Origin: Pectobacterium sp. PL152
Lineage (GTDB): Bacteria > Pseudomonadota > Gammaproteobacteria > Enterobacterales > Enterobacteriaceae
Direction of reading: 5' to 3'
DNA length: 64,000 bases
Assembly: GCA_021907015.1 (NCBI GenBank)
Contig: CP091064.1
Location: forward strand, 4,650,001-4,714,000
How positions within the stretch are numbered: the first letter of the stretch is position 1; each line of letters begins with the position of its first letter. This document shows, piece by piece, positions 9,362 through 18,671 of this stretch. The notes beneath the pieces are model-generated. The model was not told the origin of the DNA and made no database searches. It saw nothing but the letters and a program-made list of their open reading frames with translations. The position numbers and the translations under genes were made by a program.

Positions 9362-9388
9362 TAAAGTAGTTGGGCAAACTGCCGATAT
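9362..9388 (+). promoter_or_regulatory. Sigma-28 (FliA) flagellar promoter for ycgR
   Basis: TAAAGTAG (9362-9369), an 11-bp spacer and GCCGATAT (9381-9388) match the FliA consensus TAAAGTTT-N11-GCCGATAA at 13 of 16 positions with exact spacing. It points at ycgR, which is a late flagellar gene in E. coli. The leader would be about 160 nt. Confidence 0.85.
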
Positions 9389-9554
9389 CGTTTGCACCAA
9401 TCTATATCGTACGATTTCAGACGCTCCGCATAATCGTTTTCAATATGCAGCCAGTACGGTGGCATCGTAGTGGCACACATGGGACTTGAAAGATAACGGA
9501 GAGGCGTGCATCAATATAAGCCATTGGCACATAATCTATGTAAAAATGGTGGGG

Positions 9555-10309
9555 ATGAAAGCGGTGAATGAAAATTTGAAAGAGCAGTTTGTTAAGCGCA
9601 ACAAACTGGCTATCTGTGCAACACTGCGCGAATTAAAGAAGAATGACACGTCTCTGATGGTTCATCATTCTCACGGCCAGTTCATCAGTAAAATTCTTGA
9701 CGTTGTCCCTGACAACAATCTGTTTGTCTTCGATTTAGGCGGCATTGAGCGCGAAAACAACCGCGCACTGTATGCCGGATCGCTGTCTTTGTCGCAGAGC
9801 CTGCTGGCGCAAAAGTCGAATTTAATGCCGAAATCGCGAAAACGGTGACGTACGACGGGCTGCCAGCCTTCAGCGCGCAGATTCCTGAGCTGCTTTATCT
9901 TATCCAACGTAGAACCTATTTCCGCATCAATACGCCGCTGTGGCCGCCGTTGACGTGCCGTGGCGAGCTGCCGGATGAGAGTGTTTTCCTGTTTACGATT
10001 AAAGATCTCTCTCTGGGTGGGTTGAGTCTGTATACCGACCGTGACACCACCGGGCTGTTGACCGAAGGCGACATCATTAAAAGCGTGGAGATGGATCTTG
10101 CCGATCACGGCTTCTTCTGCGTCGATTTGCAGTTCGTCGGTCAGGCCATGGTGAAGGTTGTCGATAACAAAGGCGAAGTGAAACTCACGCAGCGTCTGAG
10201 CTTCAAATTCCCTTCACTGAACGCGGCACAGGAGCGGGATCTTCAGCAGGTGATTTTTGAGCTGGAAAGATTACAAAACGAAAAGAAAAAGCGGTTCCAG
10301 GAATTGTAA
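9555..10309 (+). CDS. ycgR: Flagellar brake protein YcgR (PilZ, c-di-GMP receptor)
   Basis: Cytoplasmic protein that binds cyclic di-GMP and slows the flagellar motor. An N-terminal YcgR domain (about 1-105) is followed by a C-terminal PilZ domain. The PilZ nucleotide motifs are present: RRTYFR (RxxxR) and DLSLGG (DxSxxG). About 251 residues once one G is restored near 9807-9809; as given the frame ends at MPKSRKR and resumes at TYDGLPAFSAQ. The start is uncertain: ATG 9546, ATG 9555 or GTG 9564; GGTGGGG at 9548-9554 best fits GTG 9564. The upstream FliA-type promoter agrees with the function. Confidence 0.9.
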
Positions 10310-10541
10310 TTTTTAAGCGCGACCTTTTGTTTGGGCTTTACACATAACAGCAACGTTTTTCATTACAAGTATTAACGTATTTACCCTGAAATGATTCAGG
10401 CTGCGGAGCAAAATATGATTGTTTTGCATGCGAGAAATCACTATGCACGCCGCTTGATGTAGGACGGGGATAAATAAATTGTTTCCAACGTTCTCAGAGC
10501 CTTGTCAGATGAGATCGTCTGGTGCAGAATACGCGCCTTGC
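10310..10541. other. Unassigned 232-bp stretch before a strong terminator
   Basis: No protein-coding signal is convincing here. The stretch ends in a good intrinsic terminator 230 bp after ycgR. It may be the ycgR 3' untranslated region or hold a small RNA with its own promoter; I do not recognise a known RNA. Confidence 0.3.
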
Positions 10542-10577
10542 AAATAACCGACGTCTAATAGCGTCGGTTATTTTTTT
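10542..10577 (+). terminator. Intrinsic terminator downstream of ycgR
   Basis: Stem AATAACCGACG / CGTCGGTTATT with an 8-nt loop, followed by a run of seven T. Confidence 0.85.
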
Positions 10578-10741
10578 ACATTTATGCTCGTCATACTTTC
10601 AGGTTACAGGGGTATTGGTGTGGTTTCTTACCTTCTCTGTAGCTCGGTTTGCTGGGTATAGGGTCTTCAACCAAAGAGGCCGGACAACGATCCGGATAGA
10701 TAATTTTGTGTGTGCCTGTGAGCACAGTGAGGAAAGGAAAG

Positions 10742-10948
10742 ATGGGGCAATCAGTAAGTTTCGCACCGGTGCCCGCCGGTTTGGGCTGCAAAGGTATTGG
10801 TTATGGCGCGACGCCGTCGCAAGTTATTTCTGGTGCTGTTACAGCTACCTCTTCTCATCGTGATTCAGGCGAGCCCTGTATCCATTCATTTGTATCCGGT
10901 GCGTATGCTCCTGCCGTAATGAACGGAGGTGTACGCCATGTCGCTTGA
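10742..10948 (+). CDS. Leader ORF overlapping plaP (YoeI-like ends)
   Basis: A 68-residue ORF beginning [10 protein letters not shown] behind a purine-rich AGGAAAGGAAAG and ending VRHVA, with its stop 11 bases inside plaP (ATG 10938). In E. coli, as I recall, the small protein gene yoeI stands here, starts MGQ and ends HVA with the same overlap into yeeF/plaP. The ends agree but the middle is about 48 residues longer, so it may be a divergent YoeI or a leader peptide that couples translation to plaP. Another small ORF is nested in a different frame at 10803-10919. Confidence 0.45.
   Translation: MGQSVSFAPVPAGLGCKGIGYGATPSQVISGAVTATSSHRDSGEPCIHSFVSGAYAPAVMNGGVRHVA
10803..10919 (+). CDS. Nested 38-residue basic-hydrophobic small ORF upstream of plaP
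   Basis: Reads [20 protein letters not shown] and continues to a stop at 10917-10919, just before plaP. A cluster of four Arg and one Lys followed by about 20 hydrophobic residues looks like a tiny one-pass membrane protein or a signal-like leader. AAAGG lies about 10 bp upstream. It is in another frame from the 68-residue leader ORF that contains it. No known family is recognised; both may be regulatory, or one may be chance. Confidence 0.35.
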   Translation: MARRRRKLFLVLLQLPLLIVIQASPVSIHLYPVRMLLP

Positions 10949-12308
10949 TACCTCTTTGCCTAACGCTGGCGCCAAACGTGCCCAGTTAAAAAGAACGCTT
11001 ACGCTGTGGCCCGTTGTTATGATGGGGCTGGCGTACATGCAGCCGATGACCATTTTTGATACCTTCGGTATCGTATCTGGCCTGACCGACGGCCATGTGG
11101 CGACCGCCTATGCATTTGCGCTGGTCGCTATTTTGTTCACGGCGCTGAGCTATGGCAAATTGGTAAAACGTTTCCCGTCTGCGGGTTCTGCTTATACCTA
11201 TGCGCAAAAAGCGATCAGCCCGCACGTTGGGTTTATGGTCGGCTGGTCATCACTGCTGGACTATCTGTTCATGCCGATGATCAACATTCTGTTGGCGAAA
11301 ATCTATCTGGAAGCGATCTTCCCCGGCGTGCCGTCATGGATTTTTGTCGCGGCGCTGGTTGGGTTGATGACGCTGTTTAACCTGCGTGGCATCAATCTGG
11401 TGGCTAACCTGAACTCCATTATCGTGGTGGTACAGGTGGCTATCATGGCGGTGTTCCTGGGTCTGGTGATCCACGGTGTTTATCTGGGTGAAGGTGCGGG
11501 TACGCTGACCAGCACGCGTCCGTTCTGGTCTGAGAACGCGCACGTGGTGCCGATGATTACCGGGGCAACCATTCTCTGCTTCTCGTTCCTGGGTTTTGAC
11601 GGCATCAGCTCGCTGTCGGAAGAAACGCAGGATGCCGGTCGGGTGATTCCAAAAGCCATCTTTCTGACGGCGCTGATCGGCGGCGTGATCTTTGTTGCCG
11701 TGGCGTACTTCCTGCAACTGTATTTCCCGGATATTTCCCGCTTTAAAGAGCCGGATGCGTCTCAGCCTGAAATCATGCTGTATGTTGCGGGTAAATTCTT
11801 CCAGTCTATTATTCTGGTGTTCTCCTGCGTTACCGTGCTGGCATCCGGTATGGCCGCCCACGCTGGTGTCTCCCGTCTGATGTATGTGATGGGACGCGAT
11901 GGTGTGTTCCCTGAACGCTTCTTCGGTTATATCCATCCGAAATGGCGCACGCCGGCGCTGAACGTCCTGCTGGTTGGCGTGATCGCACTGTCTGCAGTGT
12001 CGTTCGATCTGGTGACGGCAACCGCGTTGATTAACTTCGGTGCGCTGGTGGCGTTTACGTTCGTGAACCTGTCGGTTATTTCACAGTTCTATATTCGTGA
12101 ACGTCGTAACCGTACCGTGAAAGACACCATTAACTTCCTCATGCTGCCAGTGCTGGGTGCGTTGACGGTAGGGGCGCTGTGGGTGAATCTGGAAGCCAGC
12201 TCGATGACGCTGGGTCTGGTGTGGGCAACGATCGGGTTACTCTATCTGGCGTTTGTGACGCGCAGCTTCCGTCAGCCAGTACCGCAATGCAGTGAAGAGC
12301 CGGTGTAA
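10938..12308 (+). CDS. plaP: Putrescine importer PlaP (YeeF), APC superfamily
   Basis: Inner-membrane proton/putrescine symporter of 456 residues with about 12 membrane segments. It follows E. coli PlaP closely over the whole length ([61 protein letters not shown]). The start at 10938 has GGAGG 8 bp upstream; a GTG nine bases earlier is possible but has no site. An overlapping leader ORF suggests translational control. It lies next to sbcB, as in E. coli, and is followed by a strong terminator. Confidence 0.93.
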   Translation: MSLDTSLPNAGAKRAQLKRTLTLWPVVMMGLAYMQPMTIFDTFGIVSGLTDGHVATAYAFALVAILFTALSYGKLVKRFPSAGSAYTYAQKAISPHVGFMVGWSSLLDYLFMPMINILLAKIYLEAIFPGVPSWIFVAALVGLMTLFNLRGINLVANLNSIIVVVQVAIMAVFLGLVIHGVYLGEGAGTLTSTRPFWSENAHVVPMITGATILCFSFLGFDGISSLSEETQDAGRVIPKAIFLTALIGGVIFVAVAYFLQLYFPDISRFKEPDASQPEIMLYVAGKFFQSIILVFSCVTVLASGMAAHAGVSRLMYVMGRDGVFPERFFGYIHPKWRTPALNVLLVGVIALSAVSFDLVTATALINFGALVAFTFVNLSVISQFYIRERRNRTVKDTINFLMLPVLGALTVGALWVNLEASSMTLGLVWATIGLLYLAFVTRSFRQPVPQCSEEPV

Positions 12309-12331
12309 GCCACCGACAACTTGCATGAAAG

Positions 12332-12363
12332 AAAAAGCGGAGCCAGTGTGCTCCGCTTTTTTT
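12332..12363 (+). terminator. Intrinsic terminator of plaP
   Basis: Stem AAAAGCGGAGC / GCTCCGCTTTT with a 6-nt loop and a T run of seven. Confidence 0.9.
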
Positions 12364-12443
12364 ATGGTGTGCCATCTCTGGCCGCTACCCTTACGGCCGT
12401 TGTGTCAGCAACGTTGAAGCACGTGCTCTATGTTTCTTACTCG

Positions 12444-13869
12444 TTATCCCACCAGCTTCTGCGCATAAGCGTACAGGGCTTTTAACTGCGCCATCTTCTC
12501 TTTATCGTCTTCATGAAGCTGATACAGATTGCTGAGTTCTGACAGATAGTCTTGCAAGCGTTCCGGTGTAAATACCGCACGCCGATGCTGCAACCAGCGT
12601 TGCTGTTCACGGTCATCCAGTGTGCCGGGGAAATTGCGGGCGCGATAGCGGAAAAACAGCGGTTCCAGGCGATTATCAGCAAATGTGAGATCCAACGCGG
12701 GAGATTCTGCGGGGCGGTCTCCTGAATAATCTTCATCGCCATGCGGTCGGCATCGCCAAAGAAGCCATCATAAAGGCGTAAATCGACATCATCAGACGCG
12801 ACAAAGGCGGGCGCTTCGGCAAACAGCTCGACCACTTTTTCCCTGACGCTCGCGTTGTTACGCAGCAGCGCCAGATTGTCCAGACAGCGTTGACGATCGA
12901 TGCCCAGTCTTTCCGCGTCTTCCGGTCGTAAGGTATTGGCTGGCGCTAAGACCGGGCACTTATTGATGTGCACCAGTTTGAGCGGAACCGCACTCTGATC
13001 GGCTTCCAGCGCATCCCGACGGGTGTATAACCGTTCACGCAATGTCTCGCTATCCAGCTCCAGCAGCGGCGTCATATCGCCAGCCAGATCGCACATGATG
13101 ACCGCATTACGGTTGTCCGGGTGCCAGGCGAGCGGTACCACCCAACTGGTGTTGCTCCTTGCCGCGCCAAACATACCAGACACGTGCACGAGCGGTTTCA
13201 TCTGCGGAATATCAATCAGCGAGGAAATTTTGTTTTTGTTACGCAGCGTGAACAGGTACTCAAACAGCTTGGGCTGTGCCTGTTTAAACAGTTTAGCCAT
13301 GGCGATGGTGGCATAAACGTCGGACATCGCATCATGCGCCTGCTCGTGCGAAATACCGTTTGCTTTCGTCAGGTGCTCAAGGCGGAAACTGGGCAGGCCG
13401 TCATCATTTTCAGGCCAGACGATGCCTTCCGGCCGTAGGGCATAGCAGGCGCGTAGCGCATCCAGCAAATCCCAGCGAGAATTACCGTTTTGCCAACTGT
13501 AAGCGTAAGGATCGTAGAAGTTACGGTAGAAAATATTCCGGCTGACTTCATCATCAAAGCGAATGTTGTTGTAGCCCATAATACAGGTGCCGGGCACGCT
13601 GAACGCGTCGTGGATCTGACGAGCGAACTCCACCTCATTGACGCCTTTTGCCAGCGCGACCTGCGGAGTAATGCCGGTGATCATCACCGCTTCCGGCTCC
13701 GGCAGGTAATCATCGGCCGGGCGACAATAAATGACCAGCGGCTCACCGATAATATTGAAATCCATATCGGTACGGACACCCGCAAACTGCGCGGGGCGAT
13801 CGCGCGCCGGATGTTTACCGAATGTCTCGTAGTCGTGTATGAAAAAGTGGGTTGTGTTTTCTCGGCCAT
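12444..13869 (-). CDS. sbcB: Exodeoxyribonuclease I (SbcB)
   Basis: Degrades single-stranded DNA 3' to 5' and takes part in recombination and mismatch repair. It is 475 residues after two single-base repairs, the same as E. coli. The repairs are an A-run on the + strand at 13842-13846, just after the N-terminal MAEKTQPTF, and a lost C near 12698 between QNLP and ALDLTFAD. The DEDD exonuclease fold is seen from the first acidic motif HDYETFG, GYNNIRFDDEVSRNIFYRNFYDPYAYSW, and the third motif AHDAMSDVYATI. It is divergent from the iron transport cassette; in E. coli it neighbours plaP and tmaR too. Confidence 0.95.
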
Positions 13870-14070
13870 ATATGCAGTTAGCTTTAGCTACGTGTATGCG
13901 CTGAACCTGAAATCAGGCAAAACAGTCTGGAAAACGGCAAGGATACCATTTAATCGACTTTCCTGTGGCGCTTTCCTGATTTGCATCACTTCTCTGACGT
14001 ACATCAATAGACGAGTAGACATAATCGCTAGGCATGACTGTGTCCATTCGGTTACAATTTTCTTTTTAAT

Positions 14071-14089
14071 GCGAATGATAATTAAATTC
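14071..14089. promoter_or_regulatory. Fur box before the iron-siderophore ABC operon
   Basis: The 19-mer GCGAATGATAATTAAATTC matches the Fur consensus GATAATGATAATCATTATC at about 13 of 19 positions, including the core AATGATAAT. It lies 70 bp before the binding-protein start, so iron repression is expected. The rest of 13870-14157 holds the divergent sbcB promoter region and no gene. Confidence 0.7.
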
Positions 14090-14157
14090 TTTATTACCCC
14101 GTAGAACACGCTGCGGGGTAGCGTTCGGCAACAAACAGCAAAATGGAGAACACACTT

Positions 14158-15122
14158 ATGCGGTTAAATGCGGTGCGATTAAATGCGGCGTTTGCAGTGA
14201 AGGCGACGTTACTGGCATCTATGTTTGTTCTGGCTGGCTGCGATCAGCAGGCATCGTCTTCAGAGGGAAGTCACACGGTAAGCATTGAGCATGCGCAGGG
14301 CACCACACAGGTTCCACAGCCGCCGAAGAAAGTGATTGTGTTTGATCCTGCCTCATTGGATACGCTGGATGCGTTGAAAGTCGAGGGGATCGCCGGTGTA
14401 CCGAAAAGCAGCACGCCGTTGCCTGCGTTTTTATCAAAATACAACAGTGATGCTTACCTGAACGCCGGGACGTTGTTTGAACCAGCCTATGAAGCGCTGA
14501 GCAGCGCTAAACCTGACCTGATTATTGCCGGTGGGCGTACGCGTGATGCCTACGACAAGCTGAGCGGTATTGCACCGACGATTTCGATGGATGTGGATGA
14601 GCACCAGTTTATGACGAGCTTCATCCAGCGCATCGAGCAACTGGGTACCATCTTCGGCAAAGAAGAAGAAGCGAAAAAACAGATTGATGACTTTAAACAG
14701 CAGATCGCTCAAACGCGCGCCAAAACGGAAAATGTGGGCAATGCGCTGGTTCTGATGGTCAGCGGTGGAAAAATGTCTGCCTATGGGCCTAAATCGCGCT
14801 TTGGCTTTGTGTTTGATGAATTAGGTTTCAAACCTGCGACCGAGTTCCCGGAATCCGGGCGCCACGGCAACGTGGTGACCTCAGAATTCTTACTGAACGT
14901 GAACCCGGAATGGCTGTTTATCCTTGACCGTGACAGTGCGATTGGTCGCCCGGGTGGGGAATCTGCCCAGCAGGTGCTGGATAATCCGCTGATTCACAAA
15001 ACCAACGCCTGGAAAAATAATCGCGTGATCTACCTGGATTCAGCATCGCTGTATATCGCCGGGGGCTGCAAAGCTATAAAAACCTGGTGAGTACCGTCAG
15101 CGACGCGCTGGATAAGAAATAA
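14158..15122 (+). CDS. Iron-siderophore ABC transporter, substrate-binding lipoprotein
   Basis: Periplasmic lipoprotein of 321 residues after restoring one G in the run 15061-15065; as given the protein ends at YIAGGCKAIKTW instead of GLQSYKNLVSTVSDALDKK. The signal peptide ends in the lipobox LAGC (Cys about residue 28). The rest is a helical-backbone metal/siderophore-binding fold (YclQ, FatB, CeuE type), seen in VIVFDPASLDTLDALKVEGIAGVPK, KPDLIIAGGRTRDAYDKLS and NPEWLFILDRDSAIG. The start at 14158 is chosen over 14143 because GGAG lies 10 bp upstream of it. First gene of a four-gene importer behind a Fur box. The siderophore cannot be named. Confidence 0.9.
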
Positions 15123-15143
15123 CGGCAGATTACGGCAGAACCA

Positions 15144-16104
15144 ATGAAGTCTTTTATTATTCGCTGGGTCTTGTGTTTCTGGCCTGCATGATTGTTGTCA
15201 GCCTGTTTGTTGGGGCAGGGCAGTTGACGATGCAGGCCGTCTGGAACGACCCGGAAATGCGCGATATTTTCTTTATCAGCCGCGTTCCCCGTACGTTGGC
15301 TTTGCTGCTGGCTGGCAGCGCCATGAGTGTTGCCGGTCTCATCATGCAACTGCTGACGCAAAACCGTTTTGTTGAACCGTCTCTGGCGGGAACGACACAG
15401 TCGGCCAGCTTAGGTTTGCTGGTGGTGATGATCGCCGTGCCCAGCGCGACGATTTTCACCAAGATGGTGGTGGCAAGTCTGTTTGCGTTGGGGGCACTTT
15501 CCTGTTCATGATGCTGCTCCAACGGATTGTGCTGAAATCCGCACTGGTGGTGCCGCTGGTCGGCATTATGCTGGGCGCGGTTATTAGCTCAATTACCACG
15601 TTTGGCGCGATGTATTTTGATCTGTTACAGGCACTTGGCAACTGGGAATCGGGCGACTTTTCCGGTGTTCTGCAAGGACGTTATGAACTGCTTTGGCTGG
15701 TTGGCATATTAACGCTGGTGGCCTGCTGGATCGCTGACCGTTTCACTGTCGCAGGTATGGGGCGTGAATTTTCCGTCAATGTCGGCCTTAACTATCGGCA
15801 GGTAATGCTGATGGGGCTGTGCATTATTGCGGTTGTCAGCGGCGTGGTGGTTGTGGTGGTTGGCAGCCTGCCGTTTATCGGGCTGATCGTGCCGAACCTG
15901 ATCAGCATGATAATGGGCGACAATGTGCGCAAAACGATTCCGTGGGTGTGCCTGCTCGGCGGCGGCTTGGTGCTGTGCTGCGATATTATCAGCCGCGTGA
16001 TTCGCTATCCTTTCGAGATTCCGGTGAGCGTGATTCTTGGTGTCATTGGCGCTGCCGTTTTCCTTCTCCTATTGCTAAGCCAGAAACGCCATGTCAGTCA
16101 ATGA
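15144..16104 (+). CDS. Iron-siderophore ABC transporter permease (FecCD family), first
   Basis: Inner-membrane permease of 320 residues with about 9-10 helices. Two repairs are needed: one G at 15166-15168, which joins the ATG at 15144 (MKSFIIRW) to the rest, and one G at 15490-15494. Family marks are SRVPRTLALLLAGSAMSVAGLIMQ at the N-terminal side, NRFVEPSLAGTTQSA, and GSLPFIGLIVPNLISMIMGD, the loop that contacts the ATPase. It begins 22 bp after the binding protein and overlaps the second permease by 14 bases, so one operon is clear. Confidence 0.9.
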
Positions 16105-17097
16105 ACGTAATACGGTGCTGACCGGAACCGTCAGCGAAAAACGTACAGGGTTATCACCGACGCAGCGGCTAATGTGGTTGGCGGGTGCCGCTGCCGTGGT
16201 GATCGTGCTGTTCATGACCATCAATCTGGGCAGCAACCTGCGTTATATTTTAACGCACCGCGGGCTGATGCTGACAACGATGCTGCTGGTGGCGTTTGCC
16301 GCCAGTGCGTCCACGGTGTTGTTCCAAACGGTGACGAATAACCGGGTGCTGACGCCGTCGATTATGGGATTTGAGGCTCTGTTTATCCTGATTCAGACCT
16401 CGCTGGTGTTTGTTTTCGGCATTAGCGGCATTCCGGGGCTGGGTGTTGAAGGCAAATTCGTTCTTGAGACGCTGCTGCTCATTCTCTTCTCTGCGCTGCT
16501 GTATCGCTGGCTGTTTACCGGCAGCCGCAATAATTTGCACCTGGTCCTACTGGTCGGGATTATCTGCGGCACGCTGTTTCGCAGCATGGCGGGCTTAATG
16601 CAGCGTCTGCTGACGCCCGGGGAATTCGCTATTTTACAGGGACGAATGTTCGCCACCTTCACCCGCACTGTCCCCGAACTGGTGGCGCTGTCGGTTGTGA
16701 TTACGCTGGTGGTCGCGGTGGTGATCTGGCGCATGCGTTTCCGGTTTGATGTGTTGGCACTGGGACGTAACAACGCGATTAATCTTGGTATTGACTACAA
16801 GCGTAGTGTCACGATCATTCTGCTGCTGGTTTCCGTTCTGGTCGCCATTTCGACGGCGTTGGTCGGCCCGCTCACCTTTTAGGCTTTATGGTCGCGAACC
16901 TGGCTTATTTAGTGATTGGCTCCAGCCAGCATCGCCTGTTGCTGCCAGCGGCTTTCCTGCTGGGTGTCATTTCACTGGTTGGCGGACAACTGGTGCTTGA
17001 GCATCTGCTGGATATGTCCGGGGCGCTGTCGGTCGTTATCGAATTTGTGGGTGGGTCGCTGTTCATTGTGTTGCTACTGAAAAAGGTTTCCGTGTGA
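16091..17097 (+). CDS. Iron-siderophore ABC transporter permease (FecCD family), second
   Basis: Partner permease, 335 residues after one T is restored at 16877-16880 (PLTF to LGFMVANLAYLVIGSSQHR). It shows the family features NNRVLTPSIMGFEALFILIQ and GPLTFLGFMVANLAY, the coupling region before the last helices. A polar N-terminus of about 30 residues precedes TM1. It overlaps the gene before it, and its stop overlaps the GTG start of the ATPase gene. Confidence 0.9.
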
Positions 17098-17851
17098 TTG
17101 AGATCGGCAATGTAACTAAAACGTATAATAACGTGACGGTATTAAATAATGTCACGGCGACGGTGCCTCGCGGCGGCGTCACGTCGATTATCGGCCCGAA
17201 CGGTGCAGGGAAGTCGACATTGTTGTCCATCATCAGCCGCTTGCTGGAAGCGGATCGCGGACAGGTAAAAGTTAATGGCATGGATGTGATGACAACACCA
17301 AGCGACAAGCTGGCGACGTGTTTGTCCGTGCTGCGGCAGGAAAACCAGTTTACCAGCCGTTTAACGGTGGCAGAGCTGGTAGGTTTTGGCCGTTATCCTT
17401 ACACCAAAGGGCGGTTGAACGCTGACGATCGTGAGCGCATCAGCGCCGCGTTGGCGTTCCTCAATCTGACTGAATTGAAAGATCGTTTTTAGATGAACTT
17501 TCCGGTGGTCAACGGCAGCGTGCTTATGTCGCGATGGTGCTGTGTCAGGACACAGAATACGTATTGCTGGATGAGCCGCTGAATAATCTGGATATGAAAC
17601 ACGCGGTGGCGATGATGAAACAGATTCGCCGTGCGGCCGATGAGCTAGGCAAAACCATCGTGCTGGTTATCCACGATATCAACTTTGCCTCTGCCTATTC
17701 GGACTACATTATTGCGATGCGTAAAGGACAGATTATCTACACGGGAAAACCAGAGGACATCATGGTGTCCGACGTCCTGGAAGATATTTTTGATACTGAA
17801 GTTGCCATCGAAGAGGTTCATAATCAGCGTATCGCGGTATATTACCGCTAG
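17094..17851 (+). CDS. Iron-siderophore ABC transporter ATP-binding protein
   Basis: ATPase of the importer, 252 residues after one T is restored at 17486-17490 (ELKDRF to LDELSGGQ). Walker A GPNGAGKST (about 32-40), signature [10 protein letters not shown], Walker B VLLDEPLNNLD and the switch His in VIHDIN are all present. GTG start within the stop of the previous gene (GTGA overlap). Resembles YclP/FatE-type iron-chelate ATPases. Last gene of the cassette. Confidence 0.93.
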
Positions 17852-17978
17852 TTTGATGACAGATTATCCGCTCAGCGGGGTGTTAGCGCAAAGGGCGTAA
17901 GCACTGCTTGAAAGACGCTGGGTATAACCTGTATGGTGAATGCATAAAGAATTTATGTATGACTTAAGGTAAGGGTAA

Positions 17979-18299
<321 letters not shown>

Positions 18300-18355
18300 C
18301 GTAACGCCCCGTTTTACGGTAAAACCGCTTTCTGCTGTAAATTATTTCCTACTGT

Positions 18356-18384
18356 AAAAGGATCGCTTCTGCGGTCCTTTTCTT
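18356..18384 (+). terminator. Intrinsic terminator of tmaR
   Basis: AAAAGGATCGC / GCGGTCCTTTT stem with a 4-nt loop and TTTTCTTT tail. Confidence 0.85.
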
Positions 18385-18671
18385 TGGCTTTTGCGCCACA
18401 ACCTGCTTTTTGCTTATCCGCTTGTTTGACCGTCGGTGGTGACTGTTAATGATTTTGTCGCTGCTGATGATGTCAAACGCCCCCAAAATTGGAATCCAGC
18501 TCGCACGCCGAACGCCATTTTCGCAAGTTAATCACTTTCTTGCGAGGCGTTTTCCTACCTGCATTTTTCGTTCTGTTGCATGAGGTTGAGTTATTGCAAC
18601 ATTCCTGAGCGAACAACAGGGAACGAGGGAAGGATGTGTCATGGCAAGGGACGATATCAGTAAAAAAAGGG
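18385..18671. other. Gene-free stretch between tmaR and comEC
   Basis: No convincing gene on either strand. GTTGCA and TGCAAC at about 18575-18600 form a short inverted repeat. The stretch joins two blocks that are far apart in E. coli (sbcB-tmaR and comEC-msbA). Confidence 0.4.

Noticed and set aside
10522..10863. 113-residue + strand ORF before plaP
   Set aside because: It starts upstream of the terminator at 10542-10577 and runs through it; no family features. The two smaller ORFs ahead of plaP have better signals.
13490..14104. 204-residue + strand ORF antisense to sbcB
   Set aside because: It mirrors the sbcB coding strand for most of its length and has no family features; the tail lies in the divergent promoter region.
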